Below, one piece after another: positions 11,234 to 23,900 of a stretch of 64,000 nt of DNA. Position 1 is the stretch's first letter. Every line of letters starts with the position of its first letter. Source of the stretch: Acorus gramineus (Eukaryota > Streptophyta > Magnoliopsida > Acorales > Acoraceae); the NCBI GenBank assembly GCA_030737835.1, contig JAUJYN010000013.1, positions 4,945,427-5,009,426 on the forward strand, given 5' to 3'. The position numbers and the translations under genes were made by a program. The notes beneath the pieces are model-generated. The model saw only the letters and a program-made list of their open reading frames with translations, was not told the origin of the DNA and did no database searches.

Positions 11234-12326
11234 AAATTAAGAATTTTTATGTGATGATGTATGCGATGGATCATTGACCTGCTAGTCCGTCCAACGAAAT
11301 TGCAGCTGCCCCCACCGGGCCCATCGAAATAAGTGTGGAGGGTTGTTAATCGAGTCAAATGAGGGGAAAAAAAAAATGACCGCTAAAAAAACTAGTGTTT
11401 GTGTTATACAAATAGAGAATTTTATTTTTTTATTATTTTTTCTTTACTATTTTATCTTATTAGAATTTGAGGAAAAAAATTTTCCTTACTTTAGAGGATG
11501 GAAAGTGAAAGAATATGTAAATTTCTCTCAACGCATCAACAAAAACAATCCGATCGATAAACATTCATGTAAGATCTCCATTTCATGATCTTTGCTCTTT
11601 TTTTTTTCTATTTATTCAGATTTGATTTATTGAATTTTTTTTTTTTGTTGAATAAGTCATTTTTTTTTGTATTTTATTTTTGCTTAACCTATCTAGATTG
11701 AGATTTTAAATCTATTTGTGTTATTTATTTTTGTATTTGTTGAATAGACAATACTAGTCTTCCTCAATACACGATGTGCGTCAAAATAAAAATAATATTA
11801 ATAAAACATATAATATTTTATACATTTTTTTTAAAAAAAATCATATCAAATAGTATTAATAAAACTCATTTAACACAATCTAAAATGTATGTTATTTTCA
11901 ATTCGTGAATAGTAAGTCACATAACATATTCACAATCTTATATGTTAAAAACGTCCACATAGATCTGAATATATCCGGACCTTCATAAAATTTATCATAT
12001 AAAATCACACATCAATGCCTCATCGTCCAATTAGTTTACCCTTGAATCTCATTTCATGAATTACGAATAACTATAAATACTTATTTGTTTTAGAAAATTT
12101 ATAATAGATATTAATGTGTAACCTTATGTGTAAAATATGATATTCGGGGGTAATGTATATTATAATGATATCATAAATTATATTATTTTATTTTCAAATT
12201 TTCAAAATTTTTAATTAATTTGTTAAAATGTTAATTAAAATCATATATTTATACACATTTATTTTTGAAATTAAGGATTTGTAAAATTCAATAAGACAGA
12301 CTATGTGATTCTCTCACATTATTCTT
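11234..12326. other. Unrelated DNA upstream of gene A
   Basis: This replaces the promoter region that C and E share. It is AT-rich, with no TATA or CT-rich leader at the expected place and no homology to 33180-35168. A short frame at 11343-11588 encodes nothing recognisable. Confidence 0.5.
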
Positions 12327-13941
12327 TAAATTTAGGGAAAAATTCATACAACCCCCTGAAATCTTACAGAAATCCATATAATCCCCTGGCTTTTCTTAAA
12401 ATCCAAATAACCCCCTGAATAAAATTTTTATTTATAGATGATGAATATTTTGTAAATATTTCATTTGGTTAACCCTAACTGAAGACACAATATGCTAAAA
12501 AACCACTATAATGTGTTAAAAATGCAAAAACTCCTATGAAAATGATGATTTTAACATCTCTAGATATATTATAAAACTCAATCTGGATGGGTAAAATAGT
12601 CATTTATAGAAGATTTTTCACATTTTTAACACATTGTAAAGTTTTTTTTAGCATAATGTGTTTTCTACTAGGGTTAACCAAACATAATATTAACAAAATA
12701 TTCATCATTCGTAAACGTAAATTTTATTCAGGGGGTTATTTGGATTTACTAGGTGTTTTCAAGGAGTTATATGGATTTTAAGAAAACTCAGGGAGTTATA
12801 TGGATTTCAGTTAGTTTATTGTAACGACTATGGTTTTCCTAGACGTTTCTTGATTTTGTGCATTGAGTCATATTCCTATAAGGTTCGGGAGGACTTATAT
12901 ATATCCAATTTTAGAATTTAAAGTATGGTTGGAATCGTTATTCTGTTAGCTTTCCAGCACTTTTTACGGATCTTGAATCGGATGAGTATCGATCAAGTTA
13001 TGGGTCAAAGTGCGCCGAGAGGTCGAGCAGAGGAAATAGTGACAGCTCATGTGGGAACCATCGGTGTTGTGACGGATCCAATAGGAGCCGTCGATCTGGA
13101 AACAATTTCAAACTCGAATATTTTAGTTTTTAGAAGGTTTTAATGTGATTTATTTGATTGATTGGTGTCGATTTGTTGTCCCCACGTGTATAAGCTTATA
13201 TATACCCTCTTCCTCTCTCTTCTTTGCATTGAAACCCTAAACCCTAAAGCCTCTCTTTCTTCTTCTTCTTCTCTTGTTTTCGGCATCATTGTTGAGGAGC
13301 TCGGGAAGGGAGTTTGAACAAAGATTTTGTGCGTATTATCCTCTGTTATGATGTGTTTTCAAATGATAATGATCCCCTTTACAGATCTCCTTTATATGAT
13401 TTAGTTTTTAGGTTTTTCCAACAAAAGAATGGTTTCTTCTTCTTAATTTTTAAAGGGTCTTTGTGTGATTCGGATCCTTATATTATACCAATGATATGTT
13501 GAAAACTTCTTAATTTCACGATGTTTTTATAGGTTTTTGATGATGTATTAGATCTCATGTATGTACTTCGGATTTCATTGATCTCTTAAGTTTCCATCTT
13601 GAGTTTTTCGTAGTTTTGATGGATTTCATATGATTTTCGGATCCTTATGTTATAGCTATGAAATCATGAAGTTTTCAAAGTATTTTCCAAATCTTTCATG
13701 TCAAAATAAAGGGGATATGTATATATTATGTCTAAGGTTGTTTATTAAAGATAGAAAGCATGTTTATAATCCTTTAAAGTCTTGTTTTAACCCTTATATG
13801 CATAGATCTGAACCTAAGCATGTTTTCATGATTATTTTAGAGTTTTTTAATTGATCCATGTTAGTTGTTTCTACATATGATGGATCTATGGTTTTCAAGG
13901 ATTTTTGTAATATGGTTTAATGTTTTTTTTATATATATATA

Positions 13942-14783
13942 TGTGAGGTGGATGTTTTCCCCCTTCAGTTAAATTTGTAAATCTCTTAGAAAAATGAACT
14001 TGAACTAAATAAACTTTTTAGCTATGCTTCTACTCTCTCAATGGTTGTATAGGAAATAACACACAATGGCTCATAATGACTCACAATGATTGTGCTTGAC
14101 TTAATGAATGACTGAGCCTTTAGAGTGCTATCGCGCGACCTCTTTATAGGCTGCCTACTTATCCCTTGGGGATCAAGTCACACGCAGTTCCTTTATTGCA
14201 TGCCCTTGTAACCGCCTTCCCGCTAAGTGTTTAGTGGGTTTTTTTCCAAGGAAACTCCCTCAGCATTTATGCTCCACGTCGGTCCTTGATTACCCATGTT
14301 CTGCTGGTAATGGGCCTTAAATGCCACCTTGACAGTTACAGGCGTTAGTGGTCTTCTGACCATTTCTTCATTCTGTTCAAGGTCTCTTGATATGCTAGCC
14401 TGTACGTTTCATAGCATGTCCGCAAGGAGTAAGGTCGATCAACCAGACCTCATGTCTGGTCGTGCCTTAGACTACTTGCTTTCAAGGAGTAAGGTCGACC
14501 GACCAAACCTTGTGTCTGGTCGTGCCTTAGACTGCTCGCTTTCGAGGAGTAAGGTCGACTGACCAGACCTCGTGTCTGGTCATGCCTTAGACTTCTCGTT
14601 TTGTGAGGTGCCCGACTGTCCGACTAAACCCTGGATCTAGTCTTGTCAGCACATTCGGGAGAGTCATCATGACTAAGGATTGGAACTCAGATTTGCGGGT
14701 CCCACAGTAGGCCCACATCCGTCCTGGTGTGACACGTCATCCCTGATATGACACGTGTCGTGGTGAGGATTTTTATCTCCACA
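13942..14783. mobile_element. Solo-LTR-like element nested in the long LTR
   Basis: It begins TGTGAGGTGG and ends TATCTCCACA, giving TG..CA ends with a short inverted repeat. The flanks ATATA and ATATG match at four of five bases. A related copy lies at 16757-17498. It holds a 60-base triple repeat at 14424-14601 and a GACACGTGTC palindrome near its right end. No coding domain is present, so the superfamily is open. Confidence 0.6.
14424..14601 (+). repeat. Three 60-bp tandem units
   Basis: Three consecutive units of exactly 60 bases each begin with AAGGAGTAAGGTCGA or GAGGAGTAAGGTCGA and contain CTGGTCRTGCCTTAGAC. They sit inside the nested LTR-like element. The related copy at 16757-17498 holds about two diverged units. 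Confidence 0.85.
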
Positions 14784-16613
14784 ATATGTTTTTATGAATC
14801 CTTTTAAAATCTAGGGTTTTGAATAAAAGGATATCATGCCAGGTATAATAATATATCTCTTGCGGTTTTCAAAGGATTTTACAAAGTATAATCAGACCTT
14901 GAGTGTATCAAGTGTTTTAACTTTTCATCAATATTTTTACCGTTTTTCCATAAGCTAGGTTTTCGAATGGATTTTCATTATACGATCCTCGATCTATCTC
15001 GTAAATATTTTGTATCGTTTTACCTATTATGTATTACTTTTATACCTATATTAGCTCTAGAGTTTTCAAAGATGTTTTCAATGAATTTGTTTGGTTTAAA
15101 TCGGATTTTTGTACGCATGATTTGATTTCAATATGAGTTCTTTATTGTTTAACAACGTCTAAATGACTCATATATGTATGTAAATGATAAAAGGTATTTG
15201 GTTGTTTTAACAAAAAATAAATAGAGTTTTTGGATTGGTTTTAATTGGATTTCTCGTTCGCATGATTTGATTTCGAGATGAGTTCTTTTATGTTTTCCGT
15301 CCTTTTAAACGACTCGTGTATGGTTTTTCAATGATAGAACGTGTTAGGATGTTTTAATAAAAATTAGGGTTTCATGCCTTCTGCCTCGGGACGGCTCCAT
15401 TGAGAGCCGTCGGGCACATTCTGGACGACTCCCAGAGGAGCCATCGGTTTGTAAGGGACAGCCCCAGAGGAGCCATCGATCTGCCTCTGGACGACTCTGC
15501 CAAGATCCGTTAGTTTTCTATGAGTACGGGTGCCATCAAGTCCTGTACTGTTTGCGCATATTGTAACCTAGTCATATTATTTCAGGTCTGGTTAGATTGC
15601 TATAGATTGGTTGCTGGTTGTTGGACCGGAGGTGAGTGGGTCTATTCTCCTATGTAGTTTTGAAGGATTTTATGAATGATTTTAAATGCTATTTTATGTA
15701 TAATCTCGAGCATGTCATATTATATAGGTTGATGCCTTATTACGTATTTGTTTTGGGAGTATTAAATTTTGAATCTATCGCATGCATATGTTTTGGGATG
15801 AAATAAGTGTTGATCATGCATGCATCGCATCGCCTAGGTGGAGCAGCCTAGGTGGCTCAGTCTAGGTGGCTGTGGTTCAGAATGGACCCAAGTTAAGGTG
15901 ACTTTGTCTAGGTGACATGTGTCTAGGTGACACGATTTTCAGAGCAAAATCCTTGCGGCTAGGTGCCGTAGATGACTAGATGTCATGGAATACAGGCATG
16001 CGTGTCCGTTGCATTCATACGCATCATGTGTTTTGACTGGATCTTGAGACATGCATCTTGAAATGAGATTTCTATTAAGTTTTAGTTTATTGGAAAATTT
16101 ACTATATTTGTAAATGTCATTTTATTGAATATTGCAAATGGTTTCTTACGATATATTATTGAAGAATATTATTTTGTGATATCAATTATTATTGGGACTT
16201 AAAGGTTCATTCACTGAGCGTGTGATTGCTCACCCCTCATTTTTCCCCTTTCGGATTTAAAGACTTAGATTGGTGGATCTCGTGTAGCTGCGAACGAGAT
16301 AATGGGTGCGAGAACGTTAGACTTGCTTGGTCGAAGGACTTGATAAATTTCATTTGGCATGTAGTTGGTTTATCTTCCTAGTAGCCATGTTTATGTCAAG
16401 TTGTATATCTTTTTATGTATAAGTTATATCTAGACACATTGGGAGTATTGTTGAAATCTTAGATGTTTTAGTATCTTTGAAGAATGAAGTTTATTTTAGT
16501 ATTGTTTTATTTTATCTCTGGAAAAAAAGAACTATGAGATTAGAGGAATTAAGTTACCGCAACCGGATTTCACGCTTCAAAATGGAGTCGTGGATTCGGG
16601 GGCGTTAAAGAAG

Positions 16614-17845
16614 TGGTATATGGTCCATTGAGGGGGAAGCCCAACAGTCCCAAGAGGCCCATGGATCGGGTTGAGGGTGAGGTTTGGTGTTTAGTCTCAT
16701 ATCGCATAATGAAATGAGATAGTTTGTGCTTATATGTGAGCACAGCTCTTAGACACTGAGGAAGATAATTTTCCCTACAAGAAGTGGGATTAAAACTTGG
16801 ATTGGACTTTTTGTAGAAAAGAAAATTAATTTGGTAGCTTGAATCTGTCTTTCTTTGTCTCAATGACTGACTATCCTTGTTGGGCCTTTAGAGTGCTATC
16901 GCGCGACCTCTTTATAGGTTGCCTACGTACCCTTGGGATCAAGTCACACGTAGTTCCTTAATTACCCTTGTAACTGTCTTGCCACTAAGTGTTTAGTGGG
17001 TTTTTTCCAGGGAAACATTCCCCACGTTTACGTTCCACGTCGGACCCTTGATTACCTACGTTTCGTAGGTAGTGGGCCTTAATTGCAAACTTGGCAGTTA
17101 CAGGCGTTTCTACCCTCTGACCGATTCTTCAGTCTGTTCGTGGCCCTTTGGCCTACTCATTTACCCGTCACATCTTTTGAGTGTGTTTGCGAGACGGAAG
17201 ATCACCCGACCAGACCTCTTGTCTAGTCGCGTCTTCTATGCTTGTATGCGAGGAGCAAGGTCGTCCAACCAAACCTCTTGCCTGGTTGTGCCTTAATTGC
17301 TCGGGGTGGTATTTTTTCGCGAGGTGCCTGACTCTCCAACTAGACCTTAGATCTAGTCGTGTCAACGCATTTGGGAAAGTCATCATTGCTCAGAATCCGG
17401 ACTCTGATTCGCGGGGCCCACGCATGGCCCATATTCATCTGGTGTGATACGTCAGTTCTGGCATGACACGTGTCGTGGAGCGAATTTTTACCTCCACACA
17501 CACCAAGATGCGTTTTAAACCCATGAGCCTATTTAGGGGCAAAGCGGATAATTTCTTGCTGTGTAAGCCTGGGGCATTACAATTGACATCATAGCCTGTT
17601 CATTTCACGATGTGGGTATGGCCCCACACAAGGACGTGTGGCCCATTAGGGGGGTGATTGTGATACATGGCCCATTGAGGGGGAAGCCCAACAGTTCCAA
17701 GAGGCCCATGGATCAAGTTGAGGGTGAGGGTTTGGTGTTTAGTCCACATCGCCTAATGGGAGAGATAGTCTGTGCTTATATGTGAGCACAGTTCTTACAC
17801 ACCAAAACGTGTTTTAAAGCCGTGGGCCGATTTAGGGGCAAAGCG
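16614..17845 (+). mobile_element. TRIM copy 1, interrupted and truncated
   Basis: The first LTR is in two pieces (16614-16756 and 17499-17581), split by the element at 16757-17498. A short internal region follows, then a second LTR from 17659 that fades near 17845. LTR landmarks are GGCCCATTGAGGGG, CCCACATCGCCTAAT and GGGGCAAAGCGGATAA. A purine run (AGGGGGGTGATTG) precedes the second LTR. The size and lack of genes fit a terminal-repeat retrotransposon in miniature. It is a non-coding fossil. Confidence 0.65.
16757..17498. mobile_element. Second copy of the solo-LTR-like element, inside TRIM copy 1
   Basis: It is related to 13942-14783 through most of its length (GAGTGCTATCGCGCGACCTC, TAAGTGTTTAGTGGGTTTTT, GACACGTGTCGTGG). 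It begins TGAGGAAG, ends CTCCACA, and cuts the TRIM LTR between ..AGACAC and CACACC.., consistent with a 4-5 base target duplication. Confidence 0.6.
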
Positions 17846-17864
17846 ATACGAATCGATCACAAAT

Positions 17865-18344
17865 TGTAACGCCCAGGCTTACACAGCAAGAAATTATCCG
17901 CTTTGCCCCTAAATGGGCTCACGGGATTAAAACGTGTCTTGGTGTGTAAGAGTTGTGCTCACATATAAGCACAGACTATCTCCTCCCATTAGGCGATGTG
18001 GGACTAAACACCCTCACCCAATCCATGGGCCTCTTGGGACTCTTGGGCCTGGGCCAGGCGTCACAATCACCCCCCTAATAGGCCACACGTCCTCGTGTGG
18101 GGCCACACCCACCATCATGAAATGGACAAGCTCTGATACCAATTGTAACTTCCCAGGCTTATACAGCAAGAAATTGTCCGCTTTGCCCCTAAATGAGCTC
18201 ACGGCTTTAAAACGTGTCTTGGTGTGTAAGAGCTATGCTCACATATAAGCACAGACTATCTCCTCCCATTAGGCGATATGGGACTAAACACCCTCACCCA
18301 ATCCATGGGCCTCTTGGGACTCTTAGGCCTAGGGCAGCGTCACA
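17865..18344 (-). mobile_element. TRIM copy 2 with both LTRs
   Basis: On the minus strand the first LTR is 18344-18144 and the second 18064-17865, about 200 bases each with roughly a dozen differences. The 79-base interior starts with ATTGGTATCAGAGC, the primer-binding site matching initiator methionine tRNA, and ends with a purine run TAGGGGGGTGATT. LTR ends are TGTGACG..CGTTACA. It is structurally whole and non-coding; the LTR differences argue against a very recent insertion. Confidence 0.8.
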
Positions 18345-18346
18345 AT

Positions 18347-18568
18347 TGTGACACCCGGCCCATTGAGGGGAGGCCCAACAGTCCCAAGAGACCCATGGAT
18401 TGGGTGAGGGTGAGGGTTTAGTGTTTAGTCCCACATCGCCTAATGAGAGGAGATAATTTGTGCTTATATGTGAGCACAAGTCTTACACACCAAGACGCGT
18501 TTTAAACCCGTGAGCCCATTTAAGGGAAAAACAGACAATTTCTTGCTGTATAAGCCTGGGGCGTTACA
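18347..18568 (+). mobile_element. TRIM solo LTR (222 bp)
   Basis: A single LTR of the same TRIM family runs from TGTGACACCC to GGGGCGTTACA. It stands head to head with TRIM copy 2 with two bases between. Its right end borders TTTAC, where the split hairpin MITE resumes. Confidence 0.75.
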
Positions 18569-18605
18569 TTTACAAGGGGTTATATGGATTTTTCCCTTAA
18601 ATTTA

Positions 18606-19073
18606 TTAACATTTTTTTCCATTCTTATCCTTTATCAAAAAATAAGATCAATTAAGGGTAAATTCGAAAATGAAAATGTTATCAAGAAACAAAGTTGAAA
18701 ACTAAAACACTTCGGGTTAGTATATAGATAGATGTTTTATTTTTTTGTCATTTTCTATCACTTTCCATGATAACACAAACAATGTTTTCGTATTTTCTGT
18801 CATTTTTCATCACTGGCACAAATAACAATTTTTATTTTCCATCCATTTCCATTAAAGGCACATATAACCATTTTTATTTTCTTTCACTTTCCATTACAGA
18901 CACAAACATCATATAAACTGGTCAAAGAGAAAATGTTTTCTTTTCCATCACTTTCTCGTTGACCCAAATTCCTTTACTTTCTTTCATTTTCCCTTTGAGA
19001 TTGTGCACAAACAAACCCTAAGTCTATTTTACAATCTCATCTACATCTCCATACACTATATATGTTAATGTAG

Positions 19074-19120
<47 letters not shown>

Positions 19121-20032
19121 GTGCTGTTATAGTGTATGATTTTCTATCGTAGTGTATAGAGCAATTTTTTTTATTATTTCAAAGAAAAAGAAAATTATTT
19201 GTATAACAGTATATACTTCAATGAGAAAATATAATTAAAAAAAAATGATTTAGACTGTAGATGTGCCTGTACAAAGGGTTAGACATATCATTTTCCTAAA
19301 TTGTATGGATTCATTATATAGAATATACAAAAAAAAAAAAAAAAATTCTAATGAGACGTGCAGTGAAGTATGTAGAGCTGTGTGACATTATAAAATGGAT
19401 TGAGTGTGACATTGTTGCTTGTGGACTATGTAACCGTATGGAAATTATAGCAAACCTTTCTTGACCTCTCTAGAAATGTAAAATGATATATTCAAGCCTA
19501 TGTGTAGTTATGTCTGTAGCTCTCATCATTTTTTTATATATTCATCTGTTGAAATAAATGCTGTTATAAAATATATAATTTATATTTAGATATATTAGAA
19601 TATTTTTATTCTAAAATACAAAAAAGAATTTAAATTTTAATACATTTTGCTAGAGGAGTGTATACTACGCTACTATAAGATATACCATAATATGCATTCC
19701 AATAGCAGTATGTATAGACCATTGAATGATCACTTTTAAACTATAGATTGGATTGTAAAACGTATTTAAATATCAACGCTCCTCCTCCCCCACACCACGC
19801 AAAGAAATATCGCTTTCAATATTTATTCCAGACAAAAAATATCGCTTTTAGTTGGACTTGTATATATGTGTCCAACTAAAATAGCGTGGAAAAAAGGGAT
19901 GAAATCAGTGACTGTTCACGCACAATAACAGCTTTCATACTCCATTGACTTCATAGTCCCCAACGACTAAAATAAAATTAATCCTGAAAATCACCGCATG
20001 TCTCTTCGATGATAGAAGGATTGAATTTAAGG
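18606..20032. other. Non-coding stretch with short repeats
   Basis: Positions 18740-19000 hold four loose repeats built on TTTTCYRTCACTTTCCAT and CACAAAYA. A TA dinucleotide run covers about 19076-19120. A hairpin near 19842-19887 pairs TTTAGTTGGAC with GTCCAACTAAA around a 12-base loop. No gene is visible. Confidence 0.5.
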
Positions 20033-20949
20033 AATTTTGTATATATATCCCTGTTAAATTTTAATTTTATCAAAATACACATATAAAAACTTACGAGGTA
20101 AAAACTCCCCTCAAAAAAAATAAGTAAAGTGCAACTGTACCTTTATACCACATGTCGTGAAGAACTTTGAATTAACTATGGTTAAAAAAGTATATTGACC
20201 TAAATGCTTTTACTAATTCTGAATATAAAAAAAAACTTTCTGCATAAATACTCCTTTAAAACCCATATTTTTTAATTACCCATATTATTTTCACTATTAC
20301 AAAAATACCTCTGAAATTTTAATAAATTGTGTAAATTTGCCCTCCATCAGTTATTGTTAAAAACACAGACCGAATCATGGTTAGATTATTAACCCTACCC
20401 TATAAAATGACCAGTCTACCCCTCATTTAAATCACACACCCTATTCAACCCTGCATGAAGAAGAAAAAGATAAGGTTGAAGGAGTAAGAAGGAACCAGGG
20501 TTCGACCATCCAAACAGAGCATAGGGAGGGTATTTTGGACTATTTACATATGATTAATTATTGCTAATAGAAATATTCTAATCAATCCTCATGAACACTA
20601 ACCTCAGGGACAAATTTGTACGATGTATTAAAATTTTAGGGGTATTTATGTAATGCTGAAAATAAAAAGGTAATTATGCAAATATGGATTTTAATAGGGG
20701 AATATATGCCAAAAAACAAAAAAAATATCAAACTCACTTCGAGTAGCCAGAGGGTAAAAGAGTCTTTTCAACGCCTATAACGGAATGAAAAGGGAAAATG
20801 TTAACCATACCTAACGGAATTTGACCACAGGGGTACGATTACACTCACTTAAAGTTTTCGATGTGTGTTTTTGAACTATGAGTTTTTGCAGGGTATTTTA
20901 ACAAAATTAGAATTTAAGAGGGGTATATCTGCAAAAATGTTTAAATTTA
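20033..20949. mobile_element. Second fold-back element with long inverted arms
   Basis: The left part (CCCTGTTAAATTTTAATTTT near 20052) and right part (AAATTAGAATTTAAGAGGGG near 20904) are inverted counterparts. Similarity continues inward for well over 100 bases, including the AACTATGGTTAA-type words. There is no coding sequence. It resembles the element at 12327 in design and in its CCCCTC-type end words, but I cannot show they are one family. Confidence 0.5.
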
Positions 20950-20997
20950 AGATAATTGTACTCGTGCAATGGTATGCATGTATAACATTGTTGTTTG

Positions 20998-23900
20998 TGT
21001 TAGAGGTTTTTCAGAATGTATTTTCATATGTCTTGTAAGTTAGGTCTTTGCTTGTAATTTTGTGTGTTGGATTTTTAGTCCCACATCGGTTAAAGAGAAA
21101 CTTGTTTGGCACTATATAAAGTGTGGTGTGTATAAAGCAATGTTTACTTTAGGAATGGTAAGGTGTTATGCACATGTGATGGGCGCAATGTGATGGGCGC
21201 AATGTGACGCTTTGTTGGCGCACTTGCGCATCGTCGCTAGGAGCTGGAGCCTTTTCTTTTTGGCTAATCAGACGGTGGAGATCGTTCCATCAGATGCGAT
21301 CTGGACCGTCCGAATGGTGAACTCTTTAGATGCGATGTGCACCATTGGATCGATCAAGAATCGGTTACACTGATCAAGGGGTGCCATCGGGAAGGGCGCA
21401 TCTGATGGTGATCGATCTGGACCGTCGATCTTGTAACTGAAGATCCAATGGTCCAGATTGGAGGTGGTTAAGCCTCATGGGATGTCTTGAAAGAGTGCTC
21501 CTGTGTTTATTAATAGACATGAATTTCAACCATTCAAACAACTTCAAATTAATCAACAATCTTTCTCTTTTCCCTAAAGTTTTCTTGTATTGGGTTTCTG
21601 CAGAACCTAAGTCTTGGTTTACTTGGGTTCTTCTTCTGCATTCTGTCCATCATCGTTGGTGCAAACGCTGGTGGTATATCACTTCGAGTTATCTTATAGA
21701 CGAATTTGCAGTAACCCTTTATATATTATTTTAGGGGCAAATATTGTCTTAAGGAGAGCGACTTTGTAACGTAACTCGAAGTTCTATTGAAGTCATTGTC
21801 TTGATCCAACAATCTTAAGACAATATTCATGGCTCGTTCTGTGCAACAAATGACGCAAGACTTCATGAAACTGGAGCGTTTCGATGGTGGGAACTTCCGA
21901 CGCTAGCAGAAGAAACTGCACTTCCTCCTCACCACACTCAAAGTGGTGTACGTACTGAAGACAGCGTATCCAGAGGAGCAAGAGAATGAGACTCTCAACG
22001 AGTCTCGTACAAGAACAAAGTGGGAGATGGATGACTACATCTGCAAGGGTCACATCCTCAATGCAGACTCACTGTTTGATGTGTACCAACATGTGGAGAC
22101 TACGAAGGAGTTATGGGAGATTCTGGAGTCCAAGTACCTAGCAGAAGACGCTATAAGTAAGAAGTTCCTCATTGAAAATTTCATGCGTTATAATATGATT
22201 GACTCCAAATCTGTTATTGAACAATTCCATGAGATCCAGCATATTCTTAGTCAGTTTCGACAACAGAATATGAACATGGATGAGTCTATTATAGTTTCCT
22301 CTATAATAGACAAGTTGCCCCCTTCTTGGAAAGATTTCAAAAAGAATCTTAAGCACCAGAAGGAAGATCTTACTCTGGAGGAGTTAGCCAAACATCTTTG
22401 AGTTGAAGAAGAAATGAGGCTACAGGAGAGTAAAGATGAACAGGGGACTCAAGTTCCCAAGGTCCACGTGGTGGAGGATGGCAAAAAGCCCAACAAAGAC
22501 AAGCGTAAAGGGAAGAACAACAAGCCCAACAACGCGGACCCAAAGAAGAAGAAGGTTGAATGCTGGTTTTGTGGAAAACCAGGCCACTTCAAGAAAGACT
22601 GCCGTCATTTCAAGAAGAAACAAAATACACCAGATCAACCCAAGGCACCAGATCAGGCCAAAGAAAAATTTGTGGCTATTATATCCAAGGTTAACATGCT
22701 CGAAGATGGTGGCGACTGGTGGATCGACTCGGGGGCGATACGACACATTTGCAACAACAAGAACCTCTTCACTACTTATGAACCAGTGAGTGAAGGATCA
22801 GTTCTCTATATGGGGAACTCCTCTACTGCCATCATCAAAGGCAAAGGGAAGGTGGATCTTGAATTCACTTCTGAAAAAGTCCAGTCTCTCACTGATGTAT
22901 GTCATGTACCTGATGTTAGAAAAAACCTTGTATCTGGAAGCCTTGTGAATAAACATGGCTTCAAGTTAGTCTTCGAGTCGGACAAGTTTGTTATGTCCAA
23001 GGGTGGAATATTTGTTGGGAAGGGTTATTTGTACCAGGGAATGTTCAAACTCAATATCAATAAATTGAATGTTTCTGCTTATATGGTTGACTCTCTTTCT
23101 TCATGGCATGCAAGATTAGGACATGTTAATACTAGGAAATTTGATGATATGGTTGAATTAGATTTAATTCCTAAGTATGAAAATGACATGGATGAGAAAT
23201 GTAAAGTGTGCATGCAAACAAAAATAATTCATAAAGTAGAGAGATCCACATCTTTACTTGAATTAATTCATTCTGATGTATGTGACATGCATGCTACCCC
23301 TACTAGAGGAGGTAAAAAATATTTTGTAACATTCATTGATGATTTTTCAAAATTCTGTTATGTTTATCTTTTGCATTCAAAAGATGAAGTTCTTGAAAAA
23401 TTCAAAACCTTTAAAACAGAAGTCGAAAATCAATGTAATGTTAAAATAAAAAGGCTTAGATCCGATAGAGGTGGTGAATTTCATTTTCCAGATTTTTGTG
23501 AAGATGTGGGTATTATTCATGAATTAACTGCTCCATATACACCTCAACAAAATGGAGTTGCTGAAAGAAAGAATAGAACTTTAACTGAAATGATTAATGC
23601 TATGCTTTCTAATTTTGGTCTTACTCATGGTTTTTGGGGGGAGGCTCTTTTGACTGCATGTTATATTCTAAATAGAATTCCTCTCAAAAAGATTAATGTT
23701 ACTCCTTATGAACTATGGAGAAATAAGAAGCCCAATCTGAGTTACTTGCGAACTTGGGGCTGTAGGGCAATTGTAAGATTGCTGGATCCCAAAAGGAAGA
23801 AATTGAGAGAAAGAGGAATCAAATGTGTATTCCTTGGTTATGCCCTACACAGTAAGGCATACAGGTTCATGGTAATTGAACAAAATAGTTCAGTGGAAGT

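Larger units (their letters stand above)
12820..16607 (+). mobile_element. Long LTR, Ty3/Gypsy-like (probably solo), 3' end lost
   Basis: It begins TGTAACGACT and runs to GGGGGCGTTA just before a TRIM. A promoter-like TTATATATACC stands near 13197, followed by AAACCCTAAACCCTAAAG. A GAGCGTGTG..CTCACCCCTC block near 16215 is shared with the solo LTR at 30024-33024, so the two are related. Without the insertion at 13942-14783 it would be about 2.9 kb, long as in Tekay-type chromoviruses, but no protein domain proves the lineage. I see no internal gag-pol. It is an old, incomplete fossil. Confidence 0.65.
12327..18605. mobile_element. Hairpin (fold-back) MITE split by nested insertions
   Basis: The left arm (12327-about 12560) and right arm (about 12575-12819 plus 18569-18605) are inverted copies almost end to end, with only a short loop. 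Shared words include TCCATATAAC, AAATAACCCCCTGAATAAA and GGTTAACCCTA. The outer ends TAAATTTAGGG and CCCTTAAATTTA pair. Positions 12820-18568 are later insertions into the right arm, bounded by TTTAT and TTTAC. Without them the element would be about 530 bases. It has no coding capacity. Confidence 0.75.

Noticed and set aside
19076-19120. TA dinucleotide run
   Set aside because: A simple microsatellite with no evidence of function.
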